DNA from: Trichobilharzia regenti
Lineage: Eukaryota > Platyhelminthes > Trematoda > Strigeidida > Schistosomatidae
Direction of reading: 5' to 3'
Assembly (NCBI GenBank): GCA_944472135.2
Contig: OX235265.1
Coordinates: forward strand, 42,133,459-42,197,458
DNA length: 64,000 bases
The number at the start of each line of letters is the position of its first letter. Positions within the stretch are counted from its first letter, which is position 1. Of this stretch, positions 33,531 through 43,512 are shown in pieces. The position numbers and the translations under genes are program-made. The notes under the pieces are model-generated. The model ran no database searches and was not told where the DNA came from. It saw nothing but the letters and a program-made list of their open reading frames with translations.

Positions 33531-33562
33531 AATTTGTGGTGATTGACAATTTCTATCTCTGT

Positions 33563-33580
33563 ATTGTTTAAATACTTACT
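33563..33580. repeat. 18-bp target-site duplication of the Penelope insertion, left
   Basis: ATTGTTTAAATACTTACT, repeated at 34235-34252. Confidence 0.9.
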
Positions 33581-34234
33581 CTTTGGTGCAATCGAAAATC
33601 GATAGATATCCTTCTCATGTTACCTCCAACTGTGTATACAAATTTACATGTATCTGCGGGAGCAGTTACATTGGAAGGACAGAAAGAAGGGCATATCTAC
33701 GATTTTCCGAACATGTACCAAAAAGCTTACGTCTAAAGGGAACAAATGCTTTAAATAGTGCCATCACCAGGCATCTTCTCGACACGGGTCATGAGGTGGA
33801 CGTTGAAAAGTCGTTCAAAATTATCAATAAGCAAAATAGCTCCATTCTCCTTAAGTTTGCTGAAGCCATTTCCATCAAGCGCATGAAACCTGATTTATGC
33901 GTCCAGAAAGAAGCGGTTATCAGCCTTTCTTTGCCCTGGTAACTGGATAATTTCACCTCTCTTTCCTCCGAATGTGAAATGCTAAAAGTTTCCATTGTGT
34001 TTGATTATTATTGTTCGGAATAGTGGTTAATATTGCATATTTATATATGTATATATTTTTAGTGTATGCGTATATTGATCGATTGATTTTTTGTTTAAAC
34101 TGAACTCTGTGCAAGTATGTTAAAATTGTTGTTGTAGATATATTTAATAATGTCTTTGCCATGTAAGCAGCTGACGAGAAGGCAACGAAATAAAAGATGG
34201 TACCATTTTATTCTGCTAAAACTGTAGTTCTTGC
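33581..34234 (+). mobile_element. 5'-truncated Penelope-like element in the LTR
   Basis: Begins within the coding region. The frame 33583-33942 encodes a GIY-YIG endonuclease: CVYKFTCICGSSYIGRTERR and AYLRFSEHVPKSL, then a helical tail and stop. A 290-base 3' end follows to 34234. Flanked by an 18-base TSD. Distinct in sequence from the relic at 2280-3190, so at least two Penelope lineages are present. Confidence 0.85.
33583..33942 (+). CDS. GIY-YIG endonuclease domain of Penelope-like element (N-truncated)
   Basis: About 119 codons with no ATG at the start, because the insertion is truncated. The Cys-containing lead C-X6-C-X-C, SSYIGRTERRAYLRFSEH (the catalytic Tyr/Arg/His pattern of GIY-YIG) and a C-terminal VQKEAVISLSLPW are visible. 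In a full element it would nick target DNA for priming; here it is a remnant. Confidence 0.8.
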   Translation: MVQSKIDRYPSHVTSNCVYKFTCICGSSYIGRTERRAYLRFSEHVPKSLRLKGTNALNSAITRHLLDTGHEVDVEKSFKIINKQNSSILLKFAEAISIKRMKPDLCVQKEAVISLSLPW

Positions 34235-34252
34235 ATTGTTTAAATACTTACT
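34235..34252. repeat. 18-bp target-site duplication of the Penelope insertion, right
   Basis: Same eighteen bases as 33563-33580; the LTR continues directly after. Confidence 0.9.
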
Positions 34253-34413
34253 GTTGACTGTTGATATGTTTCTTATATGAATTGCATTCTAATTCCGCTA
34301 AATACAAATTACTGATTGCTGCCCTCTCTGGGTTTTGATTAGATTCCTACAATTCCGTCATCCCGGTATATTAATATTTCAAGTGCAATAAATTACTACA
34401 AATTGGCGTCGCG

Positions 34414-35853
34414 ATGGAGCTAAGTAACCTGGGAAAATTTCCTCTTAATGGTTCTCCGCGGGAGATTGCTGATTATTTGGAATGCTTCGATGCGTGGTGC
34501 ATTTCCAAGAATGTTCGGGATGATAAAATACCTGCTCATTTCATCACCGCTATTGGTCTTGATGCATATAGCCTGGTGAAGAATCTGGCGTTTCCAGATA
34601 AACCCATTTCTATGCCATATGCTAAGCTCCGTGAACTTCTTATAGATCACTTCCATGTAACTACTTTTGAGACCAGAGAGAGGGCTCAGTTCAACAAACT
34701 GGTACGTTCTCCCAATCAGAAGATAAGAGACTTTATACTACAACTCCAAATTCAAGCCTCAAAGTGTAATTTTGGAGATCAGCTGCATACACAACTACGT
34801 GGTCGTCTAATTGCTGGAATCAACATTCCTAAATTAGAGAAAGAGTTAATTCAGATTCCTTCTTGTACGTTTCAAACTGCTAAAGATTTATGTATTACAT
34901 ATGAAGATGTCCATAATGAATACTCTGCTCCCACTACGTCAGTATCTGATGTCATGCTGTCTAAAGTCGAAAATACAAGTGTTCATGGAAAGAAATCCAA
35001 ACTGCCGTCCACAGGTAATAGAATGCAGCGAGAGATCAAAAACATTAAACCGTGTTTATCCTGTGGAAAGTTACATCTACGAAGCACTTGCCGTTTTCGG
35101 AGTGCTAAGTGCTATAAATGTGGTAAAGTTGGACACATCAAGACGGTTTGCAGGAGTTCGAGTACTTATGTTGCTCAACATTCTTATAATTCTCCCAATC
35201 TGTCTAGTAAAATGGAGTCTATGTGTCTTTCAACTTTTCAAAATACTCAAGCTAATCCAACGAAAACCTCCACTGCAAGTTCAGCAACGCAAGTATCAAC
35301 TGTATTCAAAAATGAGGTATCTAAGTTGCAATGTGAACTGTTGAAAGCACGAAAAGACCTGAATGAGATGAGAGAGCAACTGAATAAAATTGAGGAATTA
35401 CTGCATATGCATAGACTACGTCTGGTGAATCCAGAGCATACAAGTTCTTGTGGAAGTCCTGCAAAACTATTCAAATCTCGAATTCTCAAAAAGCATCTGA
35501 TGTCCACTACTTCTAATGTACATTATTACAAAGATAATAACTACAGACCTTCTGTTGGAATTATACTACAAAAAATGGGAAATCGAGTGGTGAAGATATT
35601 AGACATCAAAGATCACTCAGTTCATAACGGACACCTGGACAAAGTGACAATAAATGAAGTAGGTCGTTCCAATTATTATTTTAATGATTCCGCTAATAAT
35701 CCTGATTTTGTAGATAATTCAGAAATAAGTCCAGATAATACTGATGAAAATAATATCGCAGAATCAGTTAGGTCGCGGCTACTTGCAAGCAAACCGAGAC
35801 ATCGTTATAAATACGCGAGGAGATATTCGAGGTGTGGCGGATGTGGTGATTGA
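34414..35853 (+). CDS. Gag with two zinc knuckles fused to coiled coil and Pol-tail-like end, copy 1
   Basis: 479 residues, ATG 13 bases after the 5' LTR. Residues 1-170: mag-type Ty3/gypsy capsid region (DYLECFDAWCISKNVRDDK, HFHVTTFETRERAQF, QLQIQASKCNFGDQL). Residues about 213-250: zinc knuckles CLSCGKLHLRSTC (CX2CX3HX4C) and CYKCGKVGHIKTVC (CX2CX4HX4C). Residues about 300-335: coiled coil (KLQCELLKARKDLNEMREQL). Residues about 370-420: YYKDNNYRPSVGIILQKMGN and DHSVHNGHLDKV, resembling the module after integrase in gypsy Pol; the end RRYSRCGGCGD stops inside the 3' LTR. So Gag seems joined in frame to the Pol C-terminus. It could form particles but cannot copy itself. Confidence 0.85.
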   Translation: MELSNLGKFPLNGSPREIADYLECFDAWCISKNVRDDKIPAHFITAIGLDAYSLVKNLAFPDKPISMPYAKLRELLIDHFHVTTFETRERAQFNKLVRSPNQKIRDFILQLQIQASKCNFGDQLHTQLRGRLIAGINIPKLEKELIQIPSCTFQTAKDLCITYEDVHNEYSAPTTSVSDVMLSKVENTSVHGKKSKLPSTGNRMQREIKNIKPCLSCGKLHLRSTCRFRSAKCYKCGKVGHIKTVCRSSSTYVAQHSYNSPNLSSKMESMCLSTFQNTQANPTKTSTASSATQVSTVFKNEVSKLQCELLKARKDLNEMREQLNKIEELLHMHRLRLVNPEHTSSCGSPAKLFKSRILKKHLMSTTSNVHYYKDNNYRPSVGIILQKMGNRVVKILDIKDHSVHNGHLDKVTINEVGRSNYYFNDSANNPDFVDNSEISPDNTDENNIAESVRSRLLASKPRHRYKYARRYSRCGGCGD

Positions 35854-36035
35854 CAATTTCTATCTCTGTATTGTTTAAATACTTACTGTTGACTGTTGAT
35901 ATGTTTCTTATATGAATTGCATTCTAATTCCGCTAAATACAAATTACTGATTGCTGCCGTCTCTGGGTTTTGATTAGATTCCTATAATTCCGTCATCCCG
36001 GTATACTAATACTTCAAGTACAATAAATTACTACA
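35842..36035 (+). repeat. 3' LTR of copy 1
   Basis: 194 bases; the first twelve bases also encode the last three codons and stop of the Gag frame. About five differences from the 5' LTR by eye. Confidence 0.92.
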
Positions 36036-37751
36036 GAATTGTGAAATGTAATCCAGTTGTCTGGCTTCTCTCGGAGAGTGTCTGTCCAACGAAGTGGTGA
36101 AAGCATAACAAAGAGGCTTATGGTCGGTTAAGATAGCAAAATGTCGACCTTGTAGTAAGAAGCTGAAATGTTTCACTGCTAGGTAGATGGCTAACAGTTC
36201 TCTGCCAAAAGTGCTGTAACGAGTTTGCGCAGGTTCCAACTTTTTGGAGAAGAAAGCAAGTGGAGTGATGTCATTATTGAACTTTTGTTGTAAAACTGCT
36301 CCCACTGCTACCTGCGATGCATCTGTACATAAAATGAGTGAAGCTTCTGGGTTGATATGAGATAACATTACAACGTTGGATAAGGCATCTTTTGCATTAT
36401 TAAATGCTGCTTTTGCTTCTTCAGACCACTGAAATTTCTTCGAATTGCATCTAAGTAGGTCGGTCAGTGGCTGAACTATGGAGGCACATGATGGAATAAA
36501 ACGTCGGTAGAAGTTGAACATCCCGAGAAAACGTCTAAGTTTCTTTAAGGAATCAGGTTCGGGAAAGTTCTTAATAGTTTTTATCTTATCTTCGGTAGGT
36601 CTGATGCCTTCGGCAGTTATTCGATGTCCTAAGAATTCAATGGAAGGGGAACCAAAAATACATTTCTTTGGATTGATAACAACTCCAAATTGTTCAAACC
36701 TTTGAAATAACAGGCTTAAGTGTTGCATATGTTCTTCCATCGATGAGCTGGCAATTAAGACATCGTCGATATATACAAAGACGAAATCAAGACCTTGGGT
36801 AACTTGGTCCATAAAACGCTGAAATGTTTGAGCAGCATTCTTTAGTCCGAAAGGCATTCTCAAGAATTCGAATAATCCAAAAGGCGTGATAATTGCTGTT
36901 TTTGCAATGTCTTCTGGAGCGACTGGTATTTGATGATATGCCCTGACCAAGTCAACTTTAGTAAAAACGGTCTTTCCATGTAAGGTCAAGGAGAAGTCGT
37001 GGAGATGAGGTATAGGATAACGGTCTGGGACCGTAGCGTTATTCAAAGCGCGATAATCTCCACATGGTCGCCAGTCATGATTAGTTTTAGGTACCATGTG
37101 CAAAGGTGAAGACCATGGGCTGTTAGATGGTCGTATGATACCTAGCTGCATCATATGTTCGAATTCCGACTTAGCTGCTGCTAGTTTATCGGGTGGTAAC
37201 CGTCGTGGACGTGCCTTCACAGGTTGTCCTGTTGTGATGATCTTATGCGTAACTGTATGAGATATATCTTCGACGTTGTATGATGGTTTAAGGATTTTAG
37301 GAAATCGTTGCAATAAAGCAGAGAACATTTCACTCTCCGGCTTTTCTATACAGATGCTATGAACAGAGTAGTCACATGTAATACCGTGGATCTTGAGTTG
37401 GGTGCAATTGTCAACCAGTTTTTTCTTGCTGATATCAACCAACAGATTGAAGTGACTTAGGAAGTCTGCACCTAGTATAGCGTGACGTACGTCAGCTACT
37501 ATGAAGATCCATGTGAAACGTCGGCGTAGTCCTAGGTTTAAAATCATTGACTGTTCGCCATACGTCTGTATGTTGGTTTGGTTGGCAGCAGGGAGTGAAA
37601 GTTTTCCAGGTATTTTGGCTGATCGCCTGGATAGTGAGGGGGGAATAACACTGACCTCGGCGCCTGTATCTACCAGGAATAATGTGCCGGTAGTCAAATC
37701 CCTCACATAGAAAAGGCGACTGGGGTGATTGCCAGTAACAGCCGTCGCCAT
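36036..37751 (-). CDS. Gypsy Pol, N-terminal part: protease, RT, RNase H
   Basis: ATG at 37751 overlaps the gag stop as TAATG. Protease [12 protein letters not shown] near residue 28. RT runs from [19 protein letters not shown] through SPLHMVPK and [14 protein letters not shown] to YIDDVLIAS (catalytic YIDD) and EFLGHRIT. RNase H begins [15 protein letters not shown] and reaches [11 protein letters not shown]. The frame runs into the nested LTR at 36035 and stops a few codons later. Before the insertion it would have continued in the same frame into 33530-32138, because the five duplicated bases restore register. No internal stop, so pol was intact when interrupted. Confidence 0.92.
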
Positions 37752-38125
37752 TACTGTCTGGCTGGGGAGTTTCCCTGATTTGTGTTACCACTGTTGTACA
37801 TACACGGTCGAAGACACTTCAGGGCATTATGCCCATACCTCCTATGATACCAACAAATGTTACGGCTTTGGGACGGTGTTCTAGAACGTCGTCTAGATCT
37901 TGATCGCCGTTGCTTGGATACCGTATGTGACTGGTTCCTTTGTGCTCGAAGCTCAGACACTTCCAGTCGTAAGTCTTGCATTTGAGATGTTAACTGGGAA
38001 AGTAACCAAAACAGTGGTGCGTCCTTCATAGATGTGGAATCCGGCCAGGCGGTAACAGGAGAGTTCTGTGTCGCTTCGCCTTTATGAAGTTCTTCGGGGA
38101 TAGTGGTAGGTTTATATGGAGCCAT
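37751..38125 (-). CDS. Gypsy Gag remnant with CHCC motif (capsid part missing)
   Basis: ATG at 38125, about 124 codons. A short N-terminus is followed at once by a coiled segment ([19 protein letters not shown]), an Arg/Ser-rich stretch and the nucleocapsid motif [18 protein letters not shown]. The related Gag at 42507-43334 is 275 residues, so some 150 residues of capsid are gone in frame. Stop overlaps the pol ATG (TAATG), suggesting termination-reinitiation for Pol. Confidence 0.8.
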   Translation of the reverse strand: MAPYKPTTIPEELHKGEATQNSPVTAWPDSTSMKDAPLFWLLSQLTSQMQDLRLEVSELRAQRNQSHTVSKQRRSRSRRRSRTPSQSRNICWYHRRYGHNALKCLRPCMYNSGNTNQGNSPARQ

Positions 38126-38314
38126 TGTCAAAAAAAATATTTAAGTATAGAGATATACAGAATAGCAAAACTTATGACAACAAAAATTAAAGCAATGCGA
38201 GTTTAAAAGACCAAAATGACAACAAAAATATTCAAAACGAGTTAACTATCGAAACAAAAAGGTTCGAAAACGGGTTAACCATAAAAAAAGGTTCAAAACA
38301 GGCTCACCAATTAT

Positions 38315-38773
38315 TGTGGTGGACCTTTTACTCTGTTAGCTTAGTTACCCAAATTGAAATAGAAAATAAAGTACCAAATCAGTTTAGTTACGGGAAGAAT
38401 GTATTAAAGTTTGGTTACTTGGGTTTACAAAGATCCAAAGTCCACAATAAACGTAATAGACTCCAGGTGCTGCGGGAAGACTGCTCCAGTACTAATTCTC
38501 CAATGTTGACGTTGCCGGAGGTCGACCAAAGTACGTAGGAAGAACTACGGTGCTCCTGCAAAAATTTGAGATAGAAAGCAGGTGATTAAAACTGATCGAC
38601 GGCAGTTGAGGTGGTGGAGAAGACGGAGAGTCGAAGGCAGAACTATATGTTTATTCAAAACCCGAGGTAAAGTTCAAAGTACAGAGTTTATGGTTAAAAC
38701 AAAGTGATGTACAATATGTTCATTTCTTACATAGTAGTAAAATTTGGATAAGTTTATTTTTGAGGACTCCACA
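38315..38773 (-). repeat. 5' LTR of the gypsy element
   Basis: 459 bases, TG...CA ends, near-identical to 31221-31679. Confidence 0.92.
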
Positions 38774-38917
38774 CAAGTATGGATTTTTCAGCATGGATAT
38801 CGGTAGCCCTAATTTCGCAGGCCAACCATAGATATCAGGTGTGCGTCGGCAGGGGATCGAACTTCAGATCATGTGCATGGTCGGCGAGAGTCCTAACCAC
38901 TGTGCCACCGACGCACA

Positions 38918-39060
38918 AAAATAAGAATTAAAAAACAAAAAGTCTTGGGGCTCACTCTGGAGCGACATTCAGTGGCCTCCTAGCTACTAACTAATGTGAG
39001 TCCCCTACACTTTCTTGGGAAGTTCACAAGCTTGTATCTTCCCGTCAATGGTTTAAAGTA
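38918..39060. other. Sequence between SINE and DNA-transposon remnant
   Basis: No feature recognised. Confidence 0.4.
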
Positions 39061-40410
39061 AGCTCCGGTTTATGTGCTTCTCCTTTTATTTGGCTGAGTC
39101 TGGCCAGACTTATAAGCTTCCTCACTACCCCTAAATAGACTAGGTGCATTGGGTCAATAGGGAAGCCTTAACCATATCAATGTTCAAATCCTCGAAGGCA
39201 AACTGTCCGTGGTGGTGACTTGTCCGCAGTTTTTTATGGAAGCTGTCATCACTCCTAGCTGGAAAACTTCCATTTTCAAATGTCATTCTGTCAAGTTTCC
39301 TTCCTGTAGACGTGCATTCCTCATAACTTGCATAGGTATTATAATAAAAATATTTTATTTCTTGAAAAGAAACCAGACATTGATACAGGAATGAACATAT
39401 GTACACTCATTAGAACTTATAGAATTTGGCCTACTGTAATTTTCGCGTACACTCTAGCTGGCGCATCACAGATGACGGCACACACACAAACGTTGCAATG
39501 CCTATTCATTCGGGTAATACGCATGCCTTAACTAAATATGTCCTTTAACCTAGATACCAAGTGATTGCATAACTATTTATAGCTGCTACGTTTGCTAACA
39601 CCTACGTATATACTTATAAAAAGTCCACTGGTAAGGAAAGATGCCATAATACTACCTAACGGGGGTCACAACCGAATGTTAGAAGATCTCAAGATGGAAA
39701 TCCGTCGAAATTCAACTGCAGATCGATCCTCTTGTGGGGACTTTCAACCAAAAACAACTCCATGTGGCGCTGCAAACATTTCTGGAGACCGACTAGAATA
39801 GATTTCGCCTCCAGTTAGTCTTGATTCACAAGAGCCACATATTCTCAGCACACTTCCAATAGTTGTAGGTAGTTGAGGCAATCTCTCACGGAAGTTCTTC
39901 AAGATTTTGTTAACGTTGGTCTGTGATATGTTCGTGGTAGCAATGATTTTGTGTGGCATGCTTGTCATTTTATCACTTTCAGAAGACATTTGTGGGCACA
40001 TTTGTGAAGTACTGGCAGCTGGTGTTAGGCTGCTGCAAGGTGGCTTTGGCACTACCTCGGTTTCCATGGTCATGTTGTCAGTGTTCACTGAAGAAGACTC
40101 GACGTCCAAAGGAAGGACAGCAGGTGTGACAGCCTCCGTTAACGTCGACGTAGCCGCTCATAAATACGTTTATACCATCTTTACAGCATGTCAAACACCA
40201 CCTAAGTTAACCCTCACAAAATGCAGCTTCTCCAAAGTCATAACATATAAGCTTGCCGTATTTACACATTTCTTACAACCGTCATTATTAGGGAGTTTCT
40301 GCTGCAATGCTCGAGGACGAATTAACGAAGACTTTAAAAGCCATTTATAGGGCCTACTTCCACGACGTTCATGATCGCGTATAAAAAAAGTGGAGCCGGC
40401 CAAGAGTAAG
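39030..40410 (-). pseudogene. DNA-transposon remnant (transposase of the DxMHLxxLGVxRKL type)
   Basis: Minus strand. A frame at about 40150-39744 without ATG has an acidic Ser/Thr-rich part and then NKILKNFRERLPQLPTTIGS. After about 350 bases of broken sequence comes ECTSTGRKLDRMTFENGSFP, then SDDSFHKKLRTSHHHGQFAF and, one frame over, DPMHLVYLGVVRKLI at about 39150-39110. This order (Cys-containing lead, RMTFP-like step, DYMHLVCLGV-like motif) is typical of an animal transposase group; whether it belongs to the EnSpm/CACTA group, known in schistosomes, is inference. I found no terminal inverted repeats. The C1 element has inserted just beside it. Confidence 0.5.
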
Positions 40411-40455
40411 TAGACAACATTAGGTTAATTAAGGTTACAATACTACAAATAGTTT

Positions 40456-40769
40456 TTTAGAGGTTGAGGGATATTAAAGGTTAGACGTGATATCTCGTTC
40501 AACAACTTCTAATTAATTTATTCTCGCGTACCAAAGACAAAGCAAAAGCCAATAATTGGTCGTCCAAACGAAGAAATGTATTTAGGAACCAAAACCAGCC
40601 GATAGACGAACGCTAGCTAGTGATCGTGCACGTTACACGACGGGGTACCAAATGGCGGGGATGCTTGACCGGAAGCCTTCAGCTAAACAAGTCGACTTAA
40701 ACAGTGGTGGTCAGCATCCAATGAGTGATTGCTGTGGTCAATAATTTTGGGGAATTATTTACCGCTACA
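40456..40769 (-). repeat. 3' LTR of C1
   Basis: TTTAGAGGTTGAGG ... TTTACCGCTACA on the + strand, 314 bases. The left boundary is set from the TSD and is uncertain by a few bases. Confidence 0.85.
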
Positions 40770-41271
40770 GCTCACTCCCCCCCTAGTGGGGTCGTGAGGA
40801 CCCTAAGACAGAACCAGCCGGAAGTAAAAAAAACTCGATGGTTCCCTTTCGGGTGAAAAAAATCTTCCGAGCGGCTTGGTCTTATGCCTACTGGTTTGTC
40901 TGCCTATGCTAATGGGGTGTTTGTACATAGCTTCCTGGTGTTGTTCGTTGGATTCCGTGCTTCGTTTGTTTCCCGTCCAGTGCCCGTCGCACCTGGAAAA
41001 GAAAACAAGAACGCTAAGAACCATGTCGAGGAAAATGTACGAAATGACCTTTTTGGTTAAAAAAAATTATGTGCATTTACTATACAGTAAAATAATGCTA
41101 AGTTCAGAACATCGAAAAAAAATACATATAATTAATTTTTTTGTGTATGTTACATGAACTGTTGAAAAAAAATTTTTCGTGTTTGGTGGTACTGTATATA
41201 AAAAAATTTATACGTCAAAAAAAAATAGTTAGTACCACAAACGAGTGAGTTGCGTGAATCACACGACTTCG
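40770..41271 (-). other. 3' untranslated region of C1
   Basis: Poly-purine tract near 40772-40785, several A runs and no open frame. Confidence 0.6.
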
Positions 41272-42510
41272 TTAAGTCAAATAAGTGTGCAAATGTTCTG
41301 GGAACCTTACGGTGCGTCCAGAACGGTTTTTCTTAGGAGGCTCAACCTTAGTAGCCAGTGGGCGAATGCCCTTGCAGTCAATAGTGTGACCCAGGAAGTC
41401 GAGTGAGTCAACACCGATTTGACACTTTTGAATATTGATGGTAACACCATGTTGGCGTAACCTGTCAAATGCCAAGTCCAAGTGCCTAAGGTGAGTTTCC
41501 TTGTCTGGACTGGCAATGAGGCAGTCGTCTAAGTATGCGTATACAAAGTCGAGACCGCGAAATACTTCGTCAATGAAGCGTTGGAATGTTTGGGCTGCAT
41601 TCCGAAGACCGAATGGCATACGTAGAAATTCAAAAAGTCCGAAAGGCGTAATGATAGCCGTTTTCGGGATATCTTCTGTTGCCATCGGGATTTGGTTATA
41701 CGCTTTAACCAAGTCGATTTTGGAGAATATAGTCGCGCCGGATAAGGTTGCCGTCAAGTCGTGTATATGAGGCAACGGGTAGCAATCAGGGGTTGTTTTG
41801 GCATTCACTCGCCGGTAATCACCGGTGGGTCGCCAATCGTTGCTATCCTTTTTCGGAACCATATGAAGTGGGGATGCCCATGGGCTATTCGAAGGTCGAA
41901 TGATGCCAAGGCTAAGCATATGGTCAAATTCATTCCTGGCGATTCTCAGTTTGTCAGGAGCTAATCGTCGTGCTTTAGATGTCACAGGTTGTCCTGTGGT
42001 AATGATGTGGTGCATAACATTGCTGGTTATGCACGGTAGGTCGTTCGACGGGCAATTAAGTTCCGGATACTTGTCAACGATAGGTTGAAAAGTTGGATCA
42101 AGAATTGCCTTTATCTTAACGGGTGACAAACTAGGGCCTATGTAGCTGATGCCTTTGATAGACAGACTAGTAGTATTGTCAATCAGTCGTTTTCGGCGGA
42201 CGTCTACGAGTAAATCATGATGATTAAGTAGGTCCGTGCCAATGATGGGCATTGTAACGTCAGCGAGAAGGAAAATCCACCGAATAGGTTTGCGTAAACC
42301 TACGTTCAGATAGACGTATTTCCTACCAAAGGTTGCGATTGGTTTTCCATTTGCAGCCTGTAAGTTGAAGGTAGGTTCCTTCTGTCGATCTGCTGCTGTA
42401 GCAGGAAGGACGCTGACTTCGGCGCCTGTGTCGACTAAGTATCGAGTCTGGCTTATCACATCATGGATGTAAAGTAGGCGGCTAGTGCCACCGGCGACGG
42501 TTGCCGCTAA
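41272..42510 (-). CDS. C1 Pol: protease and partial RT fused to Pol C-terminus
   Basis: Enters by a -1 shift from gag near its stop (no ATG at the start of the frame). Protease [15 protein letters not shown] from [19 protein letters not shown] and [14 protein letters not shown] to YLDDCLIAS (YLDD variant of the catalytic box) and [18 protein letters not shown]. Directly after this, [20 protein letters not shown] and stop: the same position and style as the tail of the intact gypsy Pol (RSGRQICKPARYV). The deletion is in frame. Without thumb, RNase H and integrase the protein cannot complete replication. Confidence 0.88.
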   Translation of the reverse strand, partial: LAATVAGGTSRLLYIHDVISQTRYLVDTGAEVSVLPATAADRQKEPTFNLQAANGKPIATFGRKYVYLNVGLRKPIRWIFLLADVTMPIIGTDLLNHHDLLVDVRRKRLIDNTTSLSIKGISYIGPSLSPVKIKAILDPTFQPIVDKYPELNCPSNDLPCITSNVMHHIITTGQPVTSKARRLAPDKLRIARNEFDHMLSLGIIRPSNSPWASPLHMVPKKDSNDWRPTGDYRRVNAKTTPDCYPLPHIHDLTATLSGATIFSKIDLVKAYNQIPMATEDIPKTAIITPFGLFEFLRMPFGLRNAAQTFQRFIDEVFRGLDFVYAYLDDCLIASPDKETHLRHLDLAFDRLRQHGVTINIQKCQIGVDSLDFLGHTIDCKGIRPLATKVEPPKKNRSGRTVRFPEHLHTYLT

Positions 42511-43334
42511 CGCGTGCCGGCGGGATAGTTTCCCGCAGACTTTGAGACATTTCCGAAGTTACAAGGCTTACGGCAACACTTCGCTTCTTGGCCATAGGTG
42601 TTGTGGTACCAGCACCAGTCAGGGTTTTTCAGTGAACGTGGTTTGGACTTAGATCGACCACGCGAGTTCCTGCGTTGAGGAGATTTAGGACGACGGTTGG
42701 AGGATTTAGAATGCATGTTTGACCTAAACATCTGCTGAAGGGAGTTGCATAACTCTGTCATTGCAGGATCCTCACTCGAAGTCTGCTTAGTCATTGAGCA
42801 TATTTCGGGGACAGACCGTTTAGTTATTTCTAGGATCTTATCTGCAGTAATAGCTAAGTTCTCTATTACAGTACCCTCAAGTGTCACAAGTACGGTCTGT
42901 ACAGATTGTGGCAACTTGGTTAAGAAGAGTTCTCTAAACAGTCCTTCGTCGAACTGACATTGGCCGACGACTTGTTTCATTCTTGTCAGCATGCTCACGG
43001 CTGACTGATCTCCTAACTCGATGTTGCGAAATAATTCATCTAGACGTTGTCTGTCCGTGAGAGCGTTTCTCCTGAGGAGGGATGCTTTCAGCAACTCGTA
43101 CGAGTTACTTACCTCGGGACTCAACATCTGTGATGTTACGTACTTGCTGAATTCCCGCGGTAGGGCGTGAATAACTGCAAGTAACTGTGAACGTTGATCA
43201 GTTATCCCATGCTCACAAAAATCTGCTTCAGCTAGCAGAAACCACGTTTCAGCATTATCTGGCCAGTATGGTACGAGCTGAATGGTTTTAGGAGTTGAGC
43301 GGATACGGATGACCTTGGGACTAAGATCACTCAT
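42507..43334 (-). CDS. C1 Gag with CHCC nucleocapsid motif
   Basis: 275 residues from ATG at 43334. The capsid region starts [12 protein letters not shown] and continues [20 protein letters not shown], then [20 protein letters not shown] and [15 protein letters not shown] basic Arg/Ser linker leads to [18 protein letters not shown], the CsRn1-type C-X2-H-X9-C-X3-C motif. No damage seen. It would form particles and package RNA. The stop TAG lies where the pol frame overlaps. Confidence 0.92.
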   Translation of the reverse strand: MSDLSPKVIRIRSTPKTIQLVPYWPDNAETWFLLAEADFCEHGITDQRSQLLAVIHALPREFSKYVTSQMLSPEVSNSYELLKASLLRRNALTDRQRLDELFRNIELGDQSAVSMLTRMKQVVGQCQFDEGLFRELFLTKLPQSVQTVLVTLEGTVIENLAITADKILEITKRSVPEICSMTKQTSSEDPAMTELCNSLQQMFRSNMHSKSSNRRPKSPQRRNSRGRSKSKPRSLKNPDWCWYHNTYGQEAKCCRKPCNFGNVSKSAGNYPAGTR

Positions 43335-43436
43335 GACGAAAATTATATCGAATAATATATGGTACAAGAACAAATACAAAATGGAACGAACTCACCGGGA
43401 TTATCTGAGTAATTGTCGTAGATGAAGTTCGCGGTA

Positions 43437-43512
43437 AGGCTCACCAGTTTAGTGGTTGAGAGATATTAAAGTACGTCGGGCTCACCAGTTTAGAGGTTGA
43501 GGGATATTAAAG
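43437..43512 (-). repeat. Duplicated PBS/LTR boundary in C1 leader
   Basis: GGCTCACCAGTTTAG followed by GGTTGAG and ATATTAAAG occurs twice in tandem (about 43437-43472 and 43479-43512), so the primer-binding site lies beside the LTR and again about 42 bases inside it. Confidence 0.7.

Larger units (their letters stand above)
33535..34400 (+). repeat. 5' LTR of copy 1, split by a Penelope-like insertion
   Basis: TGTGGTGATTG to TTACTACA. Subtracting the 654-base insert and its 18-base duplication leaves 194 bases, exactly the length of the 3' LTR. Confidence 0.9.
33535..36035 (+). mobile_element. Pol-deleted LTR element with one Gag-to-Pol-tail frame, copy 1
   Basis: 194-bp LTRs (33535-34400 interrupted, 35842-36035), TSD GAATT on both sides, inserted in the gypsy pol in opposite orientation. 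The internal region of about 1.44 kb is almost wholly one reading frame (34414-35853). No protease, RT or integrase. Copy 2 lies at 45756-47587 with a different TSD, so this is an established non-autonomous family and not a single deletion. Confidence 0.9.
31221..38773 (-). mobile_element. Ty3/gypsy LTR retrotransposon, CsRn1/Boudicca type, carrying nested insertions
   Basis: 459-bp LTRs at both ends, TSD CAAG (31217-31220, 38774-38777), PBS-like TGGTGAGCC just inside the 5' LTR (38301-38310, minus) and a G-rich polypurine tract next to the 3' LTR (31680-31700). Gag keeps the C-X2-H-X9-C-X3-C motif ([18 protein letters not shown]), the mark of the CsRn1 clade. Pol order is PR-RT-RNase H-IN. 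A second LTR element (33535-36035) sits in pol between RNase H and its last residues. LTRs differ at about four positions by eye, so the insertion is young. Confidence 0.9.
31187..38917 (-). mobile_element. tRNA-derived SINE split by a gypsy insertion (31187-31220 and 38774-38917)
   Basis: The two ends join into one SINE: 3' part AGCTTGATTCCCAACTGTAT up to TACAAG at 31220, and the rest from CAAGTATGGATTTTTC to the tRNA-like head at 38845-38917 (GGTGGCACAGTGGTTAGGAC and AGTTCGATCCCC on the minus strand). The gypsy element at 31221-38773 interrupts it with CAAG duplicated. Confidence 0.8.

Noticed and set aside
34901..35344. 147-codon frame overlapping Gag (also at 46450-46893 and 63067-63471)
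   Set aside because: A shadow of the Gag frame; it is conserved only because the DNA is nearly identical among copies, and lacks any motif.
39907..40350. 147-codon + strand frame
   Set aside because: No recognisable domain. The opposite strand carries the transposase-like remnant, which explains the region better.
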